From positions 1 through 21,919 of the forward strand of contig PLYX01000142.1 in NCBI GenBank assembly GCA_003151895.1: a stretch of DNA of 21,919 bases, given 5' to 3'. This stretch comes from Solirubrobacterales bacterium. Its GTDB lineage: Bacteria; Actinomycetota; Thermoleophilia; Solirubrobacterales; Solirubrobacteraceae. Both the position numbers and the translations under genes were made by a program. Below, piece after piece: positions 21,167 through 21,919 of the stretch. How positions within the stretch are numbered: the stretch's first letter is position 1; every line of letters begins with the position of its first letter. Under the pieces are notes generated by a model. That model did not search any database, was not told the DNA's origin, and was given only the letters and a program-made list of their open reading frames with translations.

Positions 21167-21727
21167 CTATAGCGCGGTGGTCACTGGACCGGACCGCTCG
21201 CGGTCGCGCTCGTAAGAGGCGATCGCTTCTCCCTGCCCGAGCGTCGCGCCGATGTCGTCAAGGCCCGCCAGCAGGCGGCGACGGATCTCCTCGTCGATCT
21301 CGAACGCCACGGCACGCCCGTCGAAGCGAACCTCCTGAGCCTGCAGGTCGACTTCGCCCTTGCCGGCCTGGGCGAGCGCGCGGCAGCCATCCTCGCTCAG
21401 CACGACCGGCAGCAGCCCGATCTTCGTGCAGTTGGAGTAGAAGATGTCGGCGAAGCTCGGCGCCACGATCGCCTGGAAGCCGTAGTCCTGAAGTCCCCAG
21501 GGGGCGTGCTCGCGCGAGGAGCCGCAGCCGAAGTTGCGACCCGCCACGAGGATCGGGTTGGCGGGCAGCTCCCAGCCGGGCTCCTTCGCCCAGTCGTAGA
21601 AGAGATATTGCCCAAAGCCGGTGCGCTCCACGCGCTTGAGGAACTGCTTGGGCATGATCTGGTCGGTGTCGACGTCGGCGCGGTCGAGGTGCGTGACCTT
21701 TCCGGAGATCGTGCTTATTGGCTCCAT
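21167..21727 (-). CDS. leuD: 3-isopropylmalate dehydratase small subunit
   Basis: 186 aa. It is the swivel-domain subunit that with LeuC isomerises 2- to 3-isopropylmalate, and citramalate to methylmalate. Motifs: DVDTDQIMPKQFLKRVERTG (18-37), GRNFGCGSSREHAPW (63-77, substrate-loop signature), and IVAPSFADIFYSNCTKIGLL, with the usual length and C-terminus. The ATG at 21727 follows GGAG at a 6-nt spacing; that GGAG is part of a mini-ORF duplicated from the leuC tail. It lies 13 bp before leuB. Confidence 0.95.
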   Translation of the reverse strand: MEPISTISGKVTHLDRADVDTDQIMPKQFLKRVERTGFGQYLFYDWAKEPGWELPANPILVAGRNFGCGSSREHAPWGLQDYGFQAIVAPSFADIFYSNCTKIGLLPVVLSEDGCRALAQAGKGEVDLQAQEVRFDGRAVAFEIDEEIRRRLLAGLDDIGATLGQGEAIASYERDRERSGPVTTAL

Positions 21728-21842
21728 CGTCAGCTCCAGTTCCTGATGTCGGTGAAATGACCTGCCGTGGCTGCGGCGGGCTCCATCCTCATCCCCAATT
21801 CCTTATGTCCGTGAAACGACCCTCAATGGCGGCGGCAGCCGC
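21725..21842 (-). repeat. 59-bp tandem duplication at the leuC-leuD junction
   Basis: 21725-21783 and 21784-21842 align end to end, roughly three quarters identical. Each unit runs from an ATG region through TTCACnGACAT-type codons to a TGA and two spacer bases. One unit is the last 21 codons of leuC; the other is the mini-ORF. Confidence 0.75.
21730..21786 (-). CDS. 18-codon mini-ORF duplicated from the leuC C-terminus
   Basis: It encodes MEPAAATAGHFTDIRNWS, which matches the end of LeuC (MAAAAAIEGRFTDIRNWG). It starts 2 nt after the leuC stop and ends 2 nt before the leuD ATG, with GGGGATGAGG before its own ATG. It is plausibly translated by coupling. Whether the peptide matters, or it only passes ribosomes to leuD, cannot be told. 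Confidence 0.45.
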   Translation of the reverse strand: MEPAAATAGHFTDIRNWS

Positions 21843-21919
21843 CATCTGAGGAGACACGAGATGCGTGCGCCCGCCCCGCCCCTGGCGACCCTCGAAGTTG
21901 CGGTTCGAGGTGGAGGCGC
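21789..21919 (-). CDS. leuC: 3-isopropylmalate dehydratase large subunit, C-terminal end (runs off right edge)
   Basis: The last 42 codons are visible: STSNRNFEGRQGRGGRTHLV, then SPQMAAAAAIEGRFTDIRNW. This is the conserved C-terminal signature of LeuC/aconitase-type enzymes (SxxNRNFEGRQG...GRTHLVSPxMAAAAA). LeuC carries the [4Fe-4S] cluster; its ligands lie outside the window. It is the most upstream gene seen in the leuC-leuD-leuB series. Confidence 0.93.
   Translation of the reverse strand, partial: ASTSNRNFEGRQGRGGRTHLVSPQMAAAAAIEGRFTDIRNWG

Overview
The window looks like chromosomal DNA from a high-GC actinobacterium of the class Thermoleophilia (Solirubrobacterales-like). This rests on protein style, not on a marker gene: large exported beta-propeller and NHL proteins, a GXY (collagen-like) protein with an Actinobacteria-type N-terminus, many small lipoproteins, and a leu/ilv operon with GC-rich codons. 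No rRNA, tRNA or CRISPR array was seen.

Layout. (1) 1-708, minus strand: the N-terminal part of a short-chain dehydrogenase running off the left edge, preceded by a short prephenate dehydratase/BacA-like protein that lacks the family's N-terminal half. (2) 770-4430: five small lipoprotein genes. Four are paralogues (two on minus, two on plus, diverging from a 335-bp spacer with an odd C9T8 tract). The fifth, at 3261-3782, is unrelated. (3) 4601-14050, minus strand: an exported-protein block. A 220-aa secreted protein (13388-14050) is followed by a probable co-transcribed series: PD40 propeller protein (10943-13207), 1018-aa repeat-module protein (7890-10946), NHL/FN3-like protein (5464-7893) and collagen-like protein (4601-5401). 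The first three overlap by ATGA, and each ends in a polybasic tail. (4) 14051-14836: no convincing gene. (5) 14837-21919, minus strand: a branched-chain amino acid cluster read leuC (partial) - leuD - leuB - [DUF4143 ATPase] - ilvE (frame-disrupted) - cimA - DegT-family aminotransferase.

How the genes work together. CimA makes citramalate from pyruvate and acetyl-CoA. LeuCD and LeuB carry citramalate to 2-oxobutyrate (isoleucine route), and also serve leucine synthesis. IlvE does the final transamination. The ATPase between leuB and ilvE has its own repeat-rich upstream region and looks like an insertion into this operon.

Most interesting signals. A GC-rich palindromic repeat is present in frame in two genes of the operon: at the C-terminus of ilvE and in an internal loop of leuB. 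Both copies encode the same start (SAP...GSA), and the ilvE copy is flanked by 7-bp direct repeats exactly 72 bp apart. Others are a 59-bp tandem duplication at the leuC/leuD junction that creates an 18-codon mini-ORF, 22-bp-phased direct repeats upstream of the ATPase, and six indels in ilvE. All family assignments are from reading the sequence; no database search was run.
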